Source of the DNA: Trichoplusia ni
Lineage: Eukaryota > Arthropoda > Insecta > Lepidoptera > Noctuidae
Length of the DNA stretch: 64,000 nt
Assembly: GCF_003590095.1 (NCBI RefSeq)
Contig: NC_039480.1
Coordinates: 2,147,328 to 2,211,327 of the forward strand
Direction: 5' to 3'
Shown here: positions 17,408 through 28,373 of the stretch, one piece after another
How the letters are laid out: the number at the start of each line of letters is the position of its first letter
How positions within the stretch are numbered: the stretch's first letter is position 1
The notes under the pieces: model-generated
Databases searched by the model: none
Seen by the model: the letters and a program-made list of their open reading frames with translations, nothing else
What the model was told of the DNA's origin: nothing
Program-made: the position numbers and the translations under genes

Positions 17408-17490
17408 GACCATCAAATTTAGGTGGTGTTGGGGGAAGCCTACGTTCAGCAGTGGACGGCGATAGGCTGAGATGATGACCATCAAATTTA
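17408..17490 (+). mobile_element. 55-bp LINE 3'-end insertion with 14-bp target duplication
   Basis: The insert 17422-17476 carries CCTACGTTCAGCAGTGGACG and GATAGGCTGAGATGAT, the 3' end of a common lepidopteran LINE type. It is flanked by perfect GACCATCAAATTTA repeats at 17408-17421 and 17477-17490. It is an extremely 5'-truncated retrotransposition event. Confidence 0.8.
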
Positions 17491-17559
17491 TGACCGTATC
17501 ACTGATTAATAAACTAATTCGTAGCTATGGTAGCTTTTAAAATACTATTCTTAAAAAAC

Positions 17560-17675
17560 TATTATCTATCTATCACAGTTCATGAGATACTGTTTGGTAA
17601 CAAACAAACGGACAGACAGTAAAGCCTTAGCAATAAGGGCCGGGCATTCCCTTTCAGCAGCAGAACTCTAATTAA
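17560..17675 (-). repeat. Degenerate family N repeat
   Basis: It contains TCACAGTTCATGAGATACTG, GGTAACAAACAAACGGACAG and AGCAATAAGGGCCGGGCATT. It matches copies at 30.7, 36.4 and 50.9 kb. Confidence 0.55.
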
Positions 17676-17732
17676 TGAACTCAATCAATTTAATCCCAAA
17701 TCAATTAAATATTATCATCATACTGTAACACG

Positions 17733-18085
17733 AGGAGCTCGTGGCTAAGCTATAACCGCATAAGTGATTCGATCACAGGTTAAGCTATGCTTGACGTGGT
17801 TGGTTCGTGGATGGGTGACCATCTTTGTCATAACGAGTTCCTCCGTGTTTCGGAAGGCACGTTAAATTGTGGGTCCCGGCTGTTATTCATACATCATTAC
17901 AGGACAGTCGTTACAGGTAGTCAGAAGCTTGAAAGTCTGACAGCCAGTCTAACGTATAATCGTTTTGTCTGTTACTGGGTTGAGGAGGTCAGATAGGCAG
18001 TCGCTCCTTGTGAAACACTGGTACTTAGCTGAATCCGGTTAGACTGGAAGCCGACCACAACATAGTTGGGAAAAGGCTAGGCCGA
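17733..18085 (+). repeat. 5S rRNA-derived SINE, family F (near full length)
   Basis: It runs GAGGAGCTCGTGGCTAAGC through GTGGATGGGTGACC to CATAGTTGGGAAAAGGCTAG. It carries a small rearrangement in the GGTATCGTGTTGCCC segment. Confidence 0.9.
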
Positions 18086-18890
18086 TATATATTACATCAT
18101 ATTTACGTCAAATTATTGAGCCGTGCCGGACGCCCGCCGGACACGGCACAACGGATATTGGTCCCGGATTTGCTTCGCTTCGGACTGCAATATTACTATT
18201 TGTAGTATTGATGGTAAGCTGCGGTTATCGAGGATTGGAAATTGATGGGTTATTAAGATATTGGTTTTTGATTTGTTTTAGTTTTAGTTATGTTATTGTT
18301 GTTATATGGGAGAAGAGGAGGTCGTATGATTTAACGGAGATTATTTTACTTTACTTTAAATAAGCGACTGCCATTAAGAAATTTAATTCTTGTGATTGTA
18401 TGTCTTCTTTACGTGGGAGGTGATTATGTGATTTACTTATTATAAATTTAGTATTTAGTATTCATTATTAGTTATTAAATATTTCTCTACCATCTTCCTA
18501 ATTTTCACGTAACAGCAAGTCTATAACGCCATCAATTTATTCGATACATAAATGCTAATAAAAACAAAAACATTTCAATTAAAATAAACAATCAAATATC
18601 AAAATAGCTACAGCCGTTTTGTAGATGAACATATACATATGTTACAAACACACACTCTCCTCTCCTCCCCATTCTGCAAAATTCCGCGTAAATAAGAACC
18701 CAGCCTTAAAGTGCACAAGACCACAGATAGCTAAAGATTATTTATTTATTAACATTTGCGACGACGTCCATAATATATGAAGAGATATCTCAATAATATG
18801 GAAACATGATCGGTTGTGGACCACATTATATATTAATAACACACCCGAACTGTGTTACGTGAAAGCAATATGATAGCAACAGAAAATGCT
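18086..18890. other. No gene seen; short GC-rich hairpin at 18123-18149
   Basis: Apart from the hairpin GTGCCG...CGGCAC this is AT-rich sequence without recognised repeats or ORFs. Confidence 0.4.
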
Positions 18891-18894
18891 GTCG

Positions 18895-19072
18895 TTTGTC
18901 CAGCCGTTTTTAAACACTTGTAAATTTCATTATCATCGGGATTGAAGCTACCCTGAAAATTTCAGCCTGCTAGCTTAGCGGGAAGTGCCTCAAAATTGAG
19001 TTGCAAAAGTCCAACCGGAACGACAAACAAACAAGAAAAGTGAGTGTATAGAAACATGGGAAAAATCATTGA
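18895..19072 (-). repeat. Anonymous repeat, family E
   Basis: Inverted copy with CCTGCTAGCTTAGCGGGAAG and CCAACCGGAACGACAAACAA, ending GAGTGTATAGAAACATGGG. Confidence 0.75.
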
Positions 19073-19117
19073 GGATGTAATAGTCATTATTACACAATGC
19101 ACCAAGTCGCATTTTTA

Positions 19118-19247
19118 AGACGACTCCCGTATCCACGAATTTAATGCTTGTGTCCGCGTGAGGTTTCACAAAAATTCAATGAAAGTCACATGTACAAGAC
19201 ACTCACGACTCAGGACAAGCATTCGTGGATCACACAAATGCTTGTAT
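19118..19247 (-). repeat. tRNA-derived SINE, family B (tail half)
   Basis: From the tail block GACGACTCCCGT through GTGAGGTTTCACAAAAATTC to ACAAGCATTCGTGGATCAC. The tRNA-like head is missing. Confidence 0.8.
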
Positions 19248-19259
19248 GTATTTAGTTGG

Positions 19260-20135
19260 TTTTTAACTATTAGGCGTGGATATTCAAATCGACATATCTT
19301 AATCTAAAAATTTTTCTTAATTGCCACTTAGATAATACTTGGACGCATCGCTAAAATAAAGCTACTTACGGTAAATTAACTCAATGCCAAATTAACATTT
19401 TGTGCAAATTTGTCTGATTGTTTCGACTAATCTCTGTAATGTCTGGATCAATTTTGACGGGAATTTTATTGGCTGATATAACTTAGGCTACGTTTAAAAA
19501 ATAATAATAAGGGAAATATGTAAAAATTAAACACTACATTAGATTATTTTCGTCCCTGCTGGCAATCTTTTATTGGAATTAATTATTGACAAATTGTTAA
19601 AGTGGAATCCAATGCGAAGGAAGTCATAGTTACAACTAGTCAATTATAAAAATGGACCTGAGGTCCCCGAATCTTATATTCCCATATAACTGAATTCCCT
19701 CTCTGCCTACAACATGCTGTGGCAGAAAGATTATGAGAGAAACAAAGTATTAAATATGCATGTCGTGTGACGTCACGGACCCCAAGATATATTATTATTG
19801 TATCTTTATGATATAGCTTGCTTTTACACGCGACTTCACTTGCTTCAATATTAGTGTTATAGACAAGATAGAGTATTATGTTTTGTTTCTTGTTCTGTAC
19901 GAAACGGGTTAAAATTTGATTATATTTCTTAGGCTAATCTATCTGTCTGTAAGTGTCTTTTACGGAGATGTATCTCATGAACTGTTATAACCATTTGTGT
20001 ATGTTGATTACCTAGAAAGTTGACATTTTTATAAGTTGGGAGTTCTAATTTTTATATACCAAATTTTATCAAAGTTTTTTGGTAAGTTAATTGTGAAGAC
20101 ATGACTTATAAAGTTCGTTGACTATTGGTAAGTAT
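19260..20135. other. No gene seen
   Basis: AT-rich sequence. One GTGACGTCAC palindrome lies at 19766-19775. No ORF longer than chance and no recognised family. Confidence 0.4.
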
Positions 20136-20138
20136 AGA

Positions 20139-20342
20139 CTAGCTGTATCCAGCGGGTCCGCTCACTTCAAATCGAAAATGATCCAGGAACATACAAACGG
20201 GATAAAAAAACTATCCATGTGTTAATCCTGGTTATAAACTATCTGTGTACCAAGTTTCATCCAAATCCAATCAGTGGTTTTTGCGTGAAAGAGTAACAAA
20301 CATCCATGCTTACAAACTTTCGCGATTATAGAATTAGTAGAA
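20139..20342 (-). mobile_element. Non-autonomous Helitron, family H
   Basis: The plus strand starts CTAGCTGTATCCAGCGGGTC, has GTTTCATCCAAATCCAATCA and TTTTTGCGTGAAAGAGTAAC, and ends TTATAGAATTAGTAGAAT. Related pieces occur at 41.9, 42.2, 43.0 and 61.7 kb. Confidence 0.75.
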
Positions 20343-20814
20343 TAGTGTTGGCCTTGCTATGTCACCGTAGTTCAGGTTTGTATATATATTGATTTACTAA
20401 CTAAAAATACTTACATACAGAATCCAATTTCTATGTATAATCTCTTAAAAACTATGGTTTCGATCAAATTGTTTGACGTATACACGGTTTAAAAAAAAAA
20501 ACGACGTGTGTGCCGGCAGAAGTGACAACTAGACTTAGATAATAATGTTGTGTATTTTTGATATTTTAGATTGATTATTGAATGATTTTGCGTGACTCTA
20601 TCGTTCTCTAAAGAAACATGTAAAAGTAATGATATATCCTATTTGCTAAATAAATGATTTCAATTCACGAATTGACTTAATTATCAGTATAAAAGTGCTA
20701 TTGTTTACGTGTTAGAATACAATAAAGGTATATTTATTGTGCTATCGATGCAGTATTGCGCTAAAGAAGTTGTTTTTTCGAAATTTTCAACGATAATCCT
20801 AATCTCCTACCATA

Positions 20815-20906
20815 ATGCAGTGCCCTACGGGGTCCATAATTGTTCAGTGTACCTAAAATTACCACTTGCAACTACATTATGGAAGCAATAAAGTATTGAG
20901 TATTGA
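20815..20906 (+). mobile_element. 3'-end fragment of the LINE-2 family
   Basis: GTGCCCTACGGGGTCCATAA, then ACATTATGGAAGCAATAAAG and a TATTGAGTATTGAG tail, parallel the LINE-2 3' end at 57.42-57.53 kb (GTGCCCGACAGGGTCCGTAA, ACATTATGGAACGCAATAAA). The upstream extent is unclear. Confidence 0.75.
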
Positions 20907-20951
20907 GAGTTAAAAGGTTTTTACCTATTGGTGGTAAGGAAGGCGTTAAGC

Positions 20952-21104
20952 ATGGATATGGATGGATATAGGGGAAGAGGACGACCAACGAAACGAAGGA
21001 TTGATTGTGTGAAAGACGATATGGCTGTAAAGAGTGTTTCTTGTGAGATGACGGCCGATAGGAAGGTATGGAAGAAAATGACATGTTGCGCCGACCCCAA
21101 ATAA
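20952..21104 (+). pseudogene. LINE ORF2 C-terminal fragment (CVKDDM...TCCADPK type)
   Basis: The frame reads GRGRPTKRRIDCVKDDM, then VSCEMTADRKVWKKMTCCAD and PK before a TAA. This is the C-terminal tail seen in a very common lepidopteran non-LTR retrotransposon (recognised from memory). A second, damaged copy lies on the minus strand at 46.57-46.71 kb. The upstream reverse transcriptase is absent. Confidence 0.7.
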
Positions 21105-21383
21105 AATAATTGGGGTAAGGGCAGGGGAATGAGGACCAATTCCAGCCATTTTTACCCACAAAACAAATGTACAACGTCGTTAAATGGTTTACACATCAAA
21201 ACAATCCTTTCTTTCTTGCTATCCATTTTTAAGTTTGACTAAAACCAATCGCCTTTTAATCAAACGGTTTTATATCTTTCAAACCCTTGATAGGCAAGAG
21301 AAAACATTACAACATTGACAAACGACACTGGCAAACACATTTACCGGCTGGAGTATATTAATAATATTGTGATCGATGTCTCT

Positions 21384-21430
21384 CCCCCCCCCACTGCGGG
21401 AGGAGACAGGGGGGGGGGTGTCACGTGACA
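21384..21430. repeat. Poly-C/poly-G inverted tract plus CACGTG palindrome
   Basis: A run of ten C is followed ~19 bp later by a run of ten G, so the tract can form a C:G hairpin or a quadruplex. It is followed directly by the perfect palindrome TGTCACGTGACA (21419-21430). Confidence 0.6.
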
Positions 21431-21679
21431 ACCCCGAGTGGATTTATTATTTATACGATAATATATAAATAATTGTTGTTACACTCGTGTGAGGTTGGGT
21501 GTGAATGTTGAGTGTTCGATAATTTGAGGGATTTTAAAATGGCTTTTATTGAATTGTAGTGTTTGATTTTTATTATTTGAGTAGGATACCCTTAAAATAT
21601 GATTGGGTATTTGAGTGAAAAATCTAATAAGCCAAAAGAAAATTAATGTTACTTCTAAAGAATATCGAAATTATTATGC

Positions 21680-21760
21680 TTACTAGCCTACAACGTCCCA
21701 CTGCTGGGCAAAGGCCTCCCCACTCTTCTTCCACTCGTCTCTGTCATGAGCCGCGAAAAC
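21680..21760 (-). mobile_element. LINE 3'/C-terminal fragment (family J)
   Basis: CCCACTGCTGGGCAAAGGCC and CCCCACTCTTCTTCCACTCG match the better-preserved copy at 49.9 kb, which encodes EAFAQQWDIPG. Confidence 0.7.
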
Positions 21761-21847
21761 ATGTTTATGTCAAAAATATCAAAAGCAATAAAAAAATTAA
21801 TAGATCTATTTTTAATTAATTTATTAATTAATTAATAGATAATCTAA

Positions 21848-22052
21848 AATCAGACGTTTTTTAATGTCACTCCATGCAAATTTTATAAAAATTGGTCCGA
21901 CCGGTTTTTAATAGTAAATTGCATTGTCATCGAGTTTGAAGCTACCCTGAAATCTTCAGCCTGCTAGCTTATCGGGAAGTGCCTCAAAATTGCGTTGCGG
22001 AAATCTAACCGGAACGACAAACTAACAAGAAAATTTATTAAAAGGGGGAAAA
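21848..22052 (-). repeat. Anonymous repeat, family E
   Basis: Inverted copy with AATGTCACTCCATGCAAATT, GCCTGCTAGCTTATCGGGAA and TAACCGGAACGACAAACTAA. Confidence 0.75.
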
Positions 22053-22193
22053 AACCGAGTAATATCGGCTACAACAAAATCTGTACTCACTTATGGACAA
22101 ACAGACAAGTGAAGTTATTAACCCTCACTTTCATACACAATCTTTGATGCATTTTATTTTCATCAATAACAAAAAATATGTTTCATTATGATT

Positions 22194-22560
22194 TAGAATC
22201 AGAATCAGAATCAGATATTTATTTGTATAGAATGTAGGTATTACAAAAAGCTGGTAACATAAGTTTGAGGGTCCTTGTACATTCTACCTTTCGGCATACA
22301 AACGTTAGTTATGTAGACACGATGACATGGTACGTGTTACATTTTTACATCTTAAAATTATACAACAACAAAAATAAAAATAAAAGACGAAACATTAATA
22401 CAACTTAACTAAACAGAATAGAAAAAGAAATCTTATAAAACTATCGAAAATCGTTTACAGAATAATAACATTTATGAAACAATAAATCGGTGAGTTCTTT
22501 TTTAAATATTTTCCTTGGTTGCTGTTTTAAACTACTGGGTAACTTAGAAATCCACCTTAT
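22194..22560 (-). mobile_element. 5'-truncated LINE: ORF2 end, 3' UTR and ATTCTG-repeat tail
   Basis: On the minus strand the 22441-22554 part encodes WISKLPSSLKQQPRKIFKK then ELTDLLFHKCYYSVNDFR and a TAG, the pattern at the end of Jockey/CR1-type ORF2 proteins. About 240 bp of 3' UTR follow, closing with repeated ATTCTG units (22200-22226). Confidence 0.75.
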
Positions 22561-22691
22561 TTCTTATCTTTTTTTGCCAAATACCGTTTTAATGGTTTAT
22601 GAAAGGCGTCAATATATTGATCTCATGAATCCGAAGTACTTACTGTAATGTTAAGAAAACAAGAAATATTCACATTTTGGGCTTTTATGCT

Positions 22692-22717
22692 GCTTCTTAT
22701 TCTTATTCTTATTCTTG
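22692..22717. repeat. Microsatellite (TTCTTA)n
   Basis: Imperfect tandem CTTATT/TTCTTA units lie immediately upstream of a Helitron. Confidence 0.7.
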
Positions 22718-22733
22718 TTTTGATAAGTGTATA

Positions 22734-22985
22734 TCTATACTAATATATAAAGCTGAAGAGTTTGTTTGTTTGTTTGAACGTGCTAATCTCAGGAACTACT
22801 GGTCCAAATTGAAAAAATACTTTTTGTGTTGAATAGACCATTCATCGAGGAAGGCTTTAGGCTATAAACCATCACGCTGCGACCAATAGGAGCGAAGATA
22901 CAATGGAAAATGTGAAAAACAAGGCAGGTATAAATCATAACTTATATCTTCTACCCACGGGGACGGAGTCGCGGGCAACAGCTAG
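22734..22985 (+). mobile_element. Non-autonomous Helitron, family C
   Basis: It runs TCTATACTAATATATAAAGC to GTCGCGGGCAACAGCTAG, flanked by A and T. Confidence 0.88.
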
Positions 22986-23278
22986 TCTAGAATATAAGTA
23001 ATAAACAGTAACTTTAAAGTAAATAAAATATAATCCCTCATCAACGCATGAAAAATGCCGTTAAGCTGAACTTCAATTATATGTATTCAACCTTAACATG
23101 CAAATAAATATTTTGAAATCGACTATACTATTTAATAATCTATTAATTAAACAGTAAGTTAAGCAAGCACGGTCTATCCCTCGTTAAATAAACCTATGTT
23201 CATTCAAATCATATCTCTTTCTCGCTCCCTCTTATACCAGTATTACAAGATATCGGAGTAGAGCGAGTTCCTCCCAAC

Positions 23279-23479
23279 TCAGGTCGGTGAGACATCTATC
23301 ATGTAAGTGACGTCGGTCAGCTTCTGGTACATCCAGTCGATCGACTTGAATCCGAGTCGATAGATTATCGACTGAGGTTGGAACAAGAGGACTATTAATC
23401 CTTTATCTGTGGTCTTGTGGGTTATCGTCATAGTGTATAAACACTTAGGTCTTACCAAATGAAAATGATCCCGCGGCAA
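23279..23479 (-). CDS. Candidate host exon or unknown protein fragment
   Basis: An open frame of 66 codons outside every repeat family recognised here, clearly GC-richer than its surroundings. The product has a protein-like composition (MTITHKTTDKGLIVLLFQPQ, YRLGFKSIDWMYQKLTDV). It ends at a TGA. I do not recognise the family. The open frame could be an isolated terminal exon, a decayed transposon gene or chance. A GTAAG occurs near its start on the minus strand, but no splice structure can be proved. Confidence 0.25.
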   Translation of the reverse strand: MPRDHFHLVRPKCLYTMTITHKTTDKGLIVLLFQPQSIIYRLGFKSIDWMYQKLTDVTYMIDVSPT

Positions 23480-23501
23480 CTTAACATCGGAATATAAACT
23501 A

Positions 23502-23723
23502 CTAGCTCCTCCCCGCCGCTTCGCCCGTGTCGAGGTCGGTTATATCGCGTTTCCAAGAGAACTCTTCAGAAGTCCGGGATAAAAACTATCCTATGTTCTT
23601 TCTCAAGGTCAACTGTATCTCTGTACCAAATTTCATTGAAATCAGTTCAGTGGTTTAGACGTGAAAGTGTAACAGACAGACAGACAGACAGAGATACTTT
23701 CGCATTTATAATATTAGTAGGGA
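23502..23723 (-). mobile_element. Non-autonomous Helitron, family D
   Basis: The plus strand starts CTAGCTCCTCCCCGCCGCTT and ends TTATAATATTAGTAGGGA. The internal CAGACAGACAGACAGAGATA microsatellite is typical of the family. Confidence 0.88.
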
Positions 23724-23737
23724 TTCTGTGTATTTTT

Positions 23738-23928
23738 CCACGTTTTTATACACTCACTTTTCTTGTTTGTTGGTTTGTCGTTCCGGTTAGATTTTTGTAA
23801 CTCAATTTTGAGGCACTTCCCGATAAGCTAGCAGGCTGAAATTTTCAGGTTAGCTTCAAACCCGATGACAATGCAATTTACAACTATCAAAACGGCTGGA
23901 CCGATATTGATAAAATTTTAATGCGAGG
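23738..23928 (+). repeat. Anonymous repeat, family E
   Basis: It opens CCACGTTTTTATACACTCAC and keeps GATAAGCTAGCAGGCTGAAA and CGGCTGGACCGATATTGATA. Confidence 0.75.
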
Positions 23929-24022
23929 GTATATTGTATTTTCAAACACGTTTAATTGTTAGTTGAACTCAAAGGGTTACAAGTCATATTTGTAACATTC
24001 TTAATATGTTATATTTTACATG

Positions 24023-24150
24023 TACACGGTGATTTTTTAGTCGTCTTACAAAAGAAGCCCAGTTCATGTATCCGACGTAAAATACCCCTAGGCGCGATTA
24101 TTATTTTTTTATCATCAACTGAGATAATAAGTACGAAGAAAAATTGAAAT
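24023..24150 (+). mobile_element. Half copy of the long-TIR MITE
   Basis: TACACGGTGATTTTTTAGTC through CCAGTTCATGTATCCGACGT and AATAAGTACGAAGAAAAATT match the left half of the element at 15.57 kb. No right inverted end follows. Confidence 0.75.
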
Positions 24151-24995
24151 ATTCGTTTAAGGATTTCATAACTTCCTTGGACTTAAAAAAAAAACCTCTG
24201 CCCTGTAATCAAATATATACAAAACAAAGTATTGTTTAATTTATAGGTAATTTTTGGAACAAACATGTCTGATTATTCGCAAGACAAATAATATTTATTT
24301 CTCAAATTCATTCTGGCCCCAAGGTCCCCTGTATCCCTTATTAAAGGTCTGTATCACTCGTTATTTGAGGGTCAAACTTTGCTCCATAAAAGTCTGGTAT
24401 ATTTTGTCCTTCGCCTAAAATTGTCGCATTAAAAAGTTTTCATTTTTTTTTTTGAAACTTTACATCAGGGCGTAGGGCTGTCAAGATGATGGCTATTGTG
24501 TTGAAAAAGATTTTGGAAAAGGAAAAAATACTGTGTAATAAATTAAAAGAGTTCTTGGTTTTCGTAAAATAATATTAATAGTGTTTTAAATTTATTTGTT
24601 CTGACTATTTCATATCAAAACCTATTTTTTAGCTAAATGCAATATTAACCGATAAAAAAATATCTTTAAAATCTAGTTAGTAACCGGGTTATGAAACAAT
24701 AATTTCCCAACAAAAACGTCAACCCATCTGAACTCCACTAATCTCCTAAACCGATCACGAAACATAACCGTTACTAAGCCGAGTGCGATCAACTCTCGCG
24801 GGACGAATAACTACTGTCCCACTCCAATGTCCCAATGTCCCACAGCTGCTATAAACTGCGGCCCACAAAACTTAACGCCAATCTTTAGGGGATAATACTT
24901 TATTTTATTGAGATATTATTTATTTATCGCTAACGTTAAGCTCCGAATTTACTGAGAAAAATGTGTATTTTTGCAGCGTTTCGTTATGTTCTACA
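24151..24995. other. No gene seen
   Basis: AT-rich sequence without a recognised repeat or ORF. Confidence 0.4.
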
Positions 24996-25060
24996 ATTTT
25001 CACACAACGCCATCTAGTGTCAAAGTAAGTGAAGATTGTACTGGACAACTGATTTCATAT
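24996..25060 (+). repeat. CGCCATCTAGT-type repeat block
   Basis: TTCACACAACGCCATCTAGT followed by GTCAAAGTAAGTGAAGATTG and GGACAACTGATTT parallels 5.64 kb. Confidence 0.5.
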
Positions 25061-25281
25061 CACCTTACTATTAACTTCAATTTTTATTTCTATTATTTTT
25101 TATTAGTTAGTAGTTACATAAAATATAATTCGTGCGGTATATGAGATATAGCCCGGTGGCAAATGGGCAGACAATGAGGCTTTTGCCTCTGCCTCTGCCT
25201 GAACATTTTTTCCAAAAAAACAGAATCTTGGTACACAGATAGTTTATAAGCAGAACCAACACATAGGATAGTTTTAACTCA

Positions 25282-25529
25282 TCTATACTAATCAATAAAG
25301 CCGAAGAGTTTGTTTGTTTGAACGCGCTAATCTCAGGAACTACTGGTTCAAATTGAAAAAATATTTTTGTGTTCAACAGATCATTCATTAAGGAAGGTAT
25401 TAGGCTATAAACCATCACGCTGCGGCTAATAGGAGCGAAGATACAATGGAAAATATGGAAAAACAAGGCAGGTATAAATCATAACTTATATCTTCTACCC
25501 ACGGGGACGAAGTCGCGGGCAACACCTAG
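25282..25529 (+). mobile_element. Non-autonomous Helitron, family C
   Basis: It runs TCTATACTAATCAATAAAGC to GTCGCGGGCAACACCTAG. Confidence 0.87.
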
Positions 25530-25757
25530 TCTTATATAGAGGGATAATTTTCGATTAACACCAGGATATTTTGAACAGCCAATATTAACTAAAATTTAAG
25601 CTAAAATAAACCAGCCGAATCCATAGTTGGCAAAAGGCTAACCCAATAACCAAGCCCCTAAATAACATTTCGCGACAACCCTACAACTTATGAATAAGTA
25701 ACAAGCTTGATATGCATTCGAAGTCTTCTCTCATTTGTACACCGAGCTCTCTGTAGC

Positions 25758-25772
25758 CGGGGGGGGGGGGGT
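25758..25772. repeat. Poly-G tract
   Basis: A run of about thirteen G, followed shortly by CCACGTGACAC, echoes the arrangement at 21.4 kb. Confidence 0.6.
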
Positions 25773-25840
25773 AGACCACGTGACACGGCAACTGGAAGAC
25801 AGGTCAGTTTGAAAGACATGTTATAGTGACTGTCTACCAT

Positions 25841-25941
25841 GATCGGCCGAGCTTTGTCCCAACTATGTTGGGATCGGCTTCCAGTCTAACCGGATTCAGC
25901 TAAGTACCAGTGTTTCACAAGGAGCGACTGCCTATCTGATA
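25841..25941 (-). repeat. 5S-derived SINE tail fragment (family F)
   Basis: Inverted tail with CCCAACTATGTTGGGATCGG and AAGGAGCGACTGCCTATCTG. It is truncated inside the body. Confidence 0.8.
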
Positions 25942-26059
25942 ATATAGTACAATGTTACTGGGTAAGACAGTAAGTAAATGGTTGATTTCAGAGATTTTTG
26001 TGAAAGTGGATTTTGTTTTTTGGAAAGTGTTAATTGTAATGTATGTTAAACTTTACACG

Positions 26060-26115
26060 GACTCTTTAAGGACTCCGGTTGGGTATGAAACTAGTTGAGC
26101 GAACCCGAATAATAC
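26060..26115 (+). repeat. Family I fragment
   Basis: AAGGACTCCGGTTGGGTATG followed by AAACTAGTTGAGCGAACCCG is one internal block of the foldback family. Confidence 0.5.
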
Positions 26116-26243
26116 GAGTGATAGCATCGCTACCTATTGAAAATAGCCCATCATCAACAATTTTCACTAAAATAGTCCTTTAATTAATTTTTAATTCGTT
26201 TAAAATAAAAGCGACTACGCACTAACGAATTTAACCCTTTAAC

Positions 26244-26290
26244 CAGGACAAGCATTCGTAGATCAAAAAACGCTTTTCAATGCGATACAC
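26244..26290 (-). repeat. Family B SINE scrap
   Basis: CAGGACAAGCATTCGTAGATC followed by AAAAAACGCTTTT is a decayed piece of the body. Confidence 0.45.
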
Positions 26291-26828
26291 TTGAAAACTT
26301 TCAAACTAATTCCATTTAAAGACCGCACATCAAAATTGATCTATCCGATTAAGAGCTAAGATATTATAAACAGACATAAAAACACCTCTCCAATCGCATC
26401 CGTAGTTAAAACTACAAAAGAAATTAGCAGACAAAACCGCGGTTATCAACTACTATACATAAATATAAAATAACATAAGAAAACATGGCATTATTGACAT
26501 CTACCACAAAACTCATATCAACCACGCTAATGAGTAAAAGAGACGACGCTCTATACTCTATATAGCTGTATCTCTCTCACACAATATACTTATTACAGGA
26601 GTTTAGAAAGTGAAGTGATCAATCTAGAGAACTGTCGCCATGTTTGATTGATAGCTTGTGTTATTGTTCGTAACTTGATATTACAGTCATAAATGTATTT
26701 CTCAAGGGGCGAAACGATAGTAATAATATATTCAACAACGTTAGACAGCGCCATCTAGTGACAATTACTAACTATTTTTAACTTATTTATTTTAATTCAT
26801 ATGCTTATGACCATGTGAGAATAGGCAC

Positions 26829-26985
26829 CTTTTCCCAACTATATTTGTCTCAACTTCCAGTCTAACCAGATTCAGCTAAGTAGCAGTTTTACAAGGAGCG
26901 ACTGCCTATCTGACCTCCTCAACCCAGTTACAGACAACACGATACCCCTTAGTTGGACTGGTTGTCAGATATTCCAACTTTTGAC
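26829..26985 (-). repeat. 5S-derived SINE tail fragment (family F)
   Basis: Inverted tail with GTCTAACCAGATTCAGCTAA and GACTGCCTATCTGACCTCCT. It is diverged. Confidence 0.75.
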
Positions 26986-26989
26986 CGTA

Positions 26990-28370
26990 GGTACCACATC
27001 AATGGTGAATTTCCACCTTTATTTCTTCCTCTACATTCAAATCCTAAGTACCATATGCCTCACAATACTAGCTATCCTATTTCTATCCGCATCATATACT
27101 TCCCTCTCGTCTTTACCTCTCCCCCTTGGAGCGGGAGGACGGTGGAAGGGGGGATAAGAGTCATTATTTTAATTTTATTGCAAGTGAATGTGCTTCGGTT
27201 CCCGTTACAAGTGCGCTCACAGGAAAAATGCCAGATGATAGGGATGGGACACGGGTGGGGAATGTATCGATAGATTTGTTACTATTGAGATAAGTTTGAA
27301 AAAAAAGAAGTAAGCAGTTATTAAAAAAAATGAGACCAAAAAAGTGTGACTTGAAATAAAATGAAATGATTTTTTTTTTCTGCAAATAGAACATCATCAC
27401 TTTTACATGTCTTTTTTTTAAGCTAGCTGGAGTCGACATTTTCTAGCTGGCTACCCTGAGAAGACACGTCGAAATAAACTCAGAGACTGGCGGACTGGCT
27501 CAGGAATTGGACTGGCAACATTGAGGGATTCATATGAATAAGCTAGGGAAAAACAAATTTGGGAGGAATACTTGAAAGCTATCGTATTTTTGGCCGTCGC
27601 AATCGTTGCTTAATTTAAGTTTCATTATTTGCTGTAGTGGTAATAGAAATACAGGATCTTCGATTTACATTATTACGGTTAATGATATACAAGAAGATGA
27701 CAGACGTACAGATAGACTGACATCCTTGAGAGCATTAATAATAGGGTTCGCTGTTAACCCTTTGGGTCCAAAACCTCCGACACACCACTAACACAAAGAC
27801 AACTCTGGTACATTATATCTATTTGTTTTGTAATCCTAAAAATAAATACAATTTACAACAAAAAACGGGACAAATATTGTCATCATGTCAAAAAATAACT
27901 TAAACTCAACGCAAATTATTTTAAGTATAAATAATTTCGAGGGATTTAATTGAATTACTCAACAAAGGTTTCGAGGCGAATGTTTATTTTACATACGAAT
28001 GAATTTTTGCTGTTTATAAATGTTCAATTTCTGGGCAAAGTCCTCCTCCCGAATACTGAAATTAAACCATTAAAGTATTTGAAACACGTTGCTAAAAAAT
28101 ACCACTTTCAAACAAAACGTATCCTATAAAAACACAAGTTTAAAAAACTACAAATTCATAACAACAAAATATTTCAAAAATAAAACCATCGATAAATTAA
28201 ATAATTTCTATCGACACTTTCCCCTGCCTACTCTCAAATGATCCTCGCCGCTTCGCCAACTATTAAATAAGTCTTGAACTGACTGAATATTTGTTTAAAC
28301 TTTATTCTCGACAAATAACTTTGCTTAATATACTGCGACTTGTATATGTATACGAGCAGTCCCAGAAATA
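26990..28370. other. No gene seen
   Basis: Mostly AT-rich. It contains a 27120-27155 purine-rich GC patch (GGAGCGGGAGGACGGTGGAA) and a possible LINE scrap near 28030 (CTGGGCAAAGTCCTCCTCCC). The open frames present have no recognisable motifs. Confidence 0.4.
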
Positions 28371-28373
28371 ACT

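Noticed and set aside
22194..22226. Independent microsatellite (AATCAG)n
   Set aside because: It is the tail of the minus-strand LINE fragment that extends to 22.56 kb.
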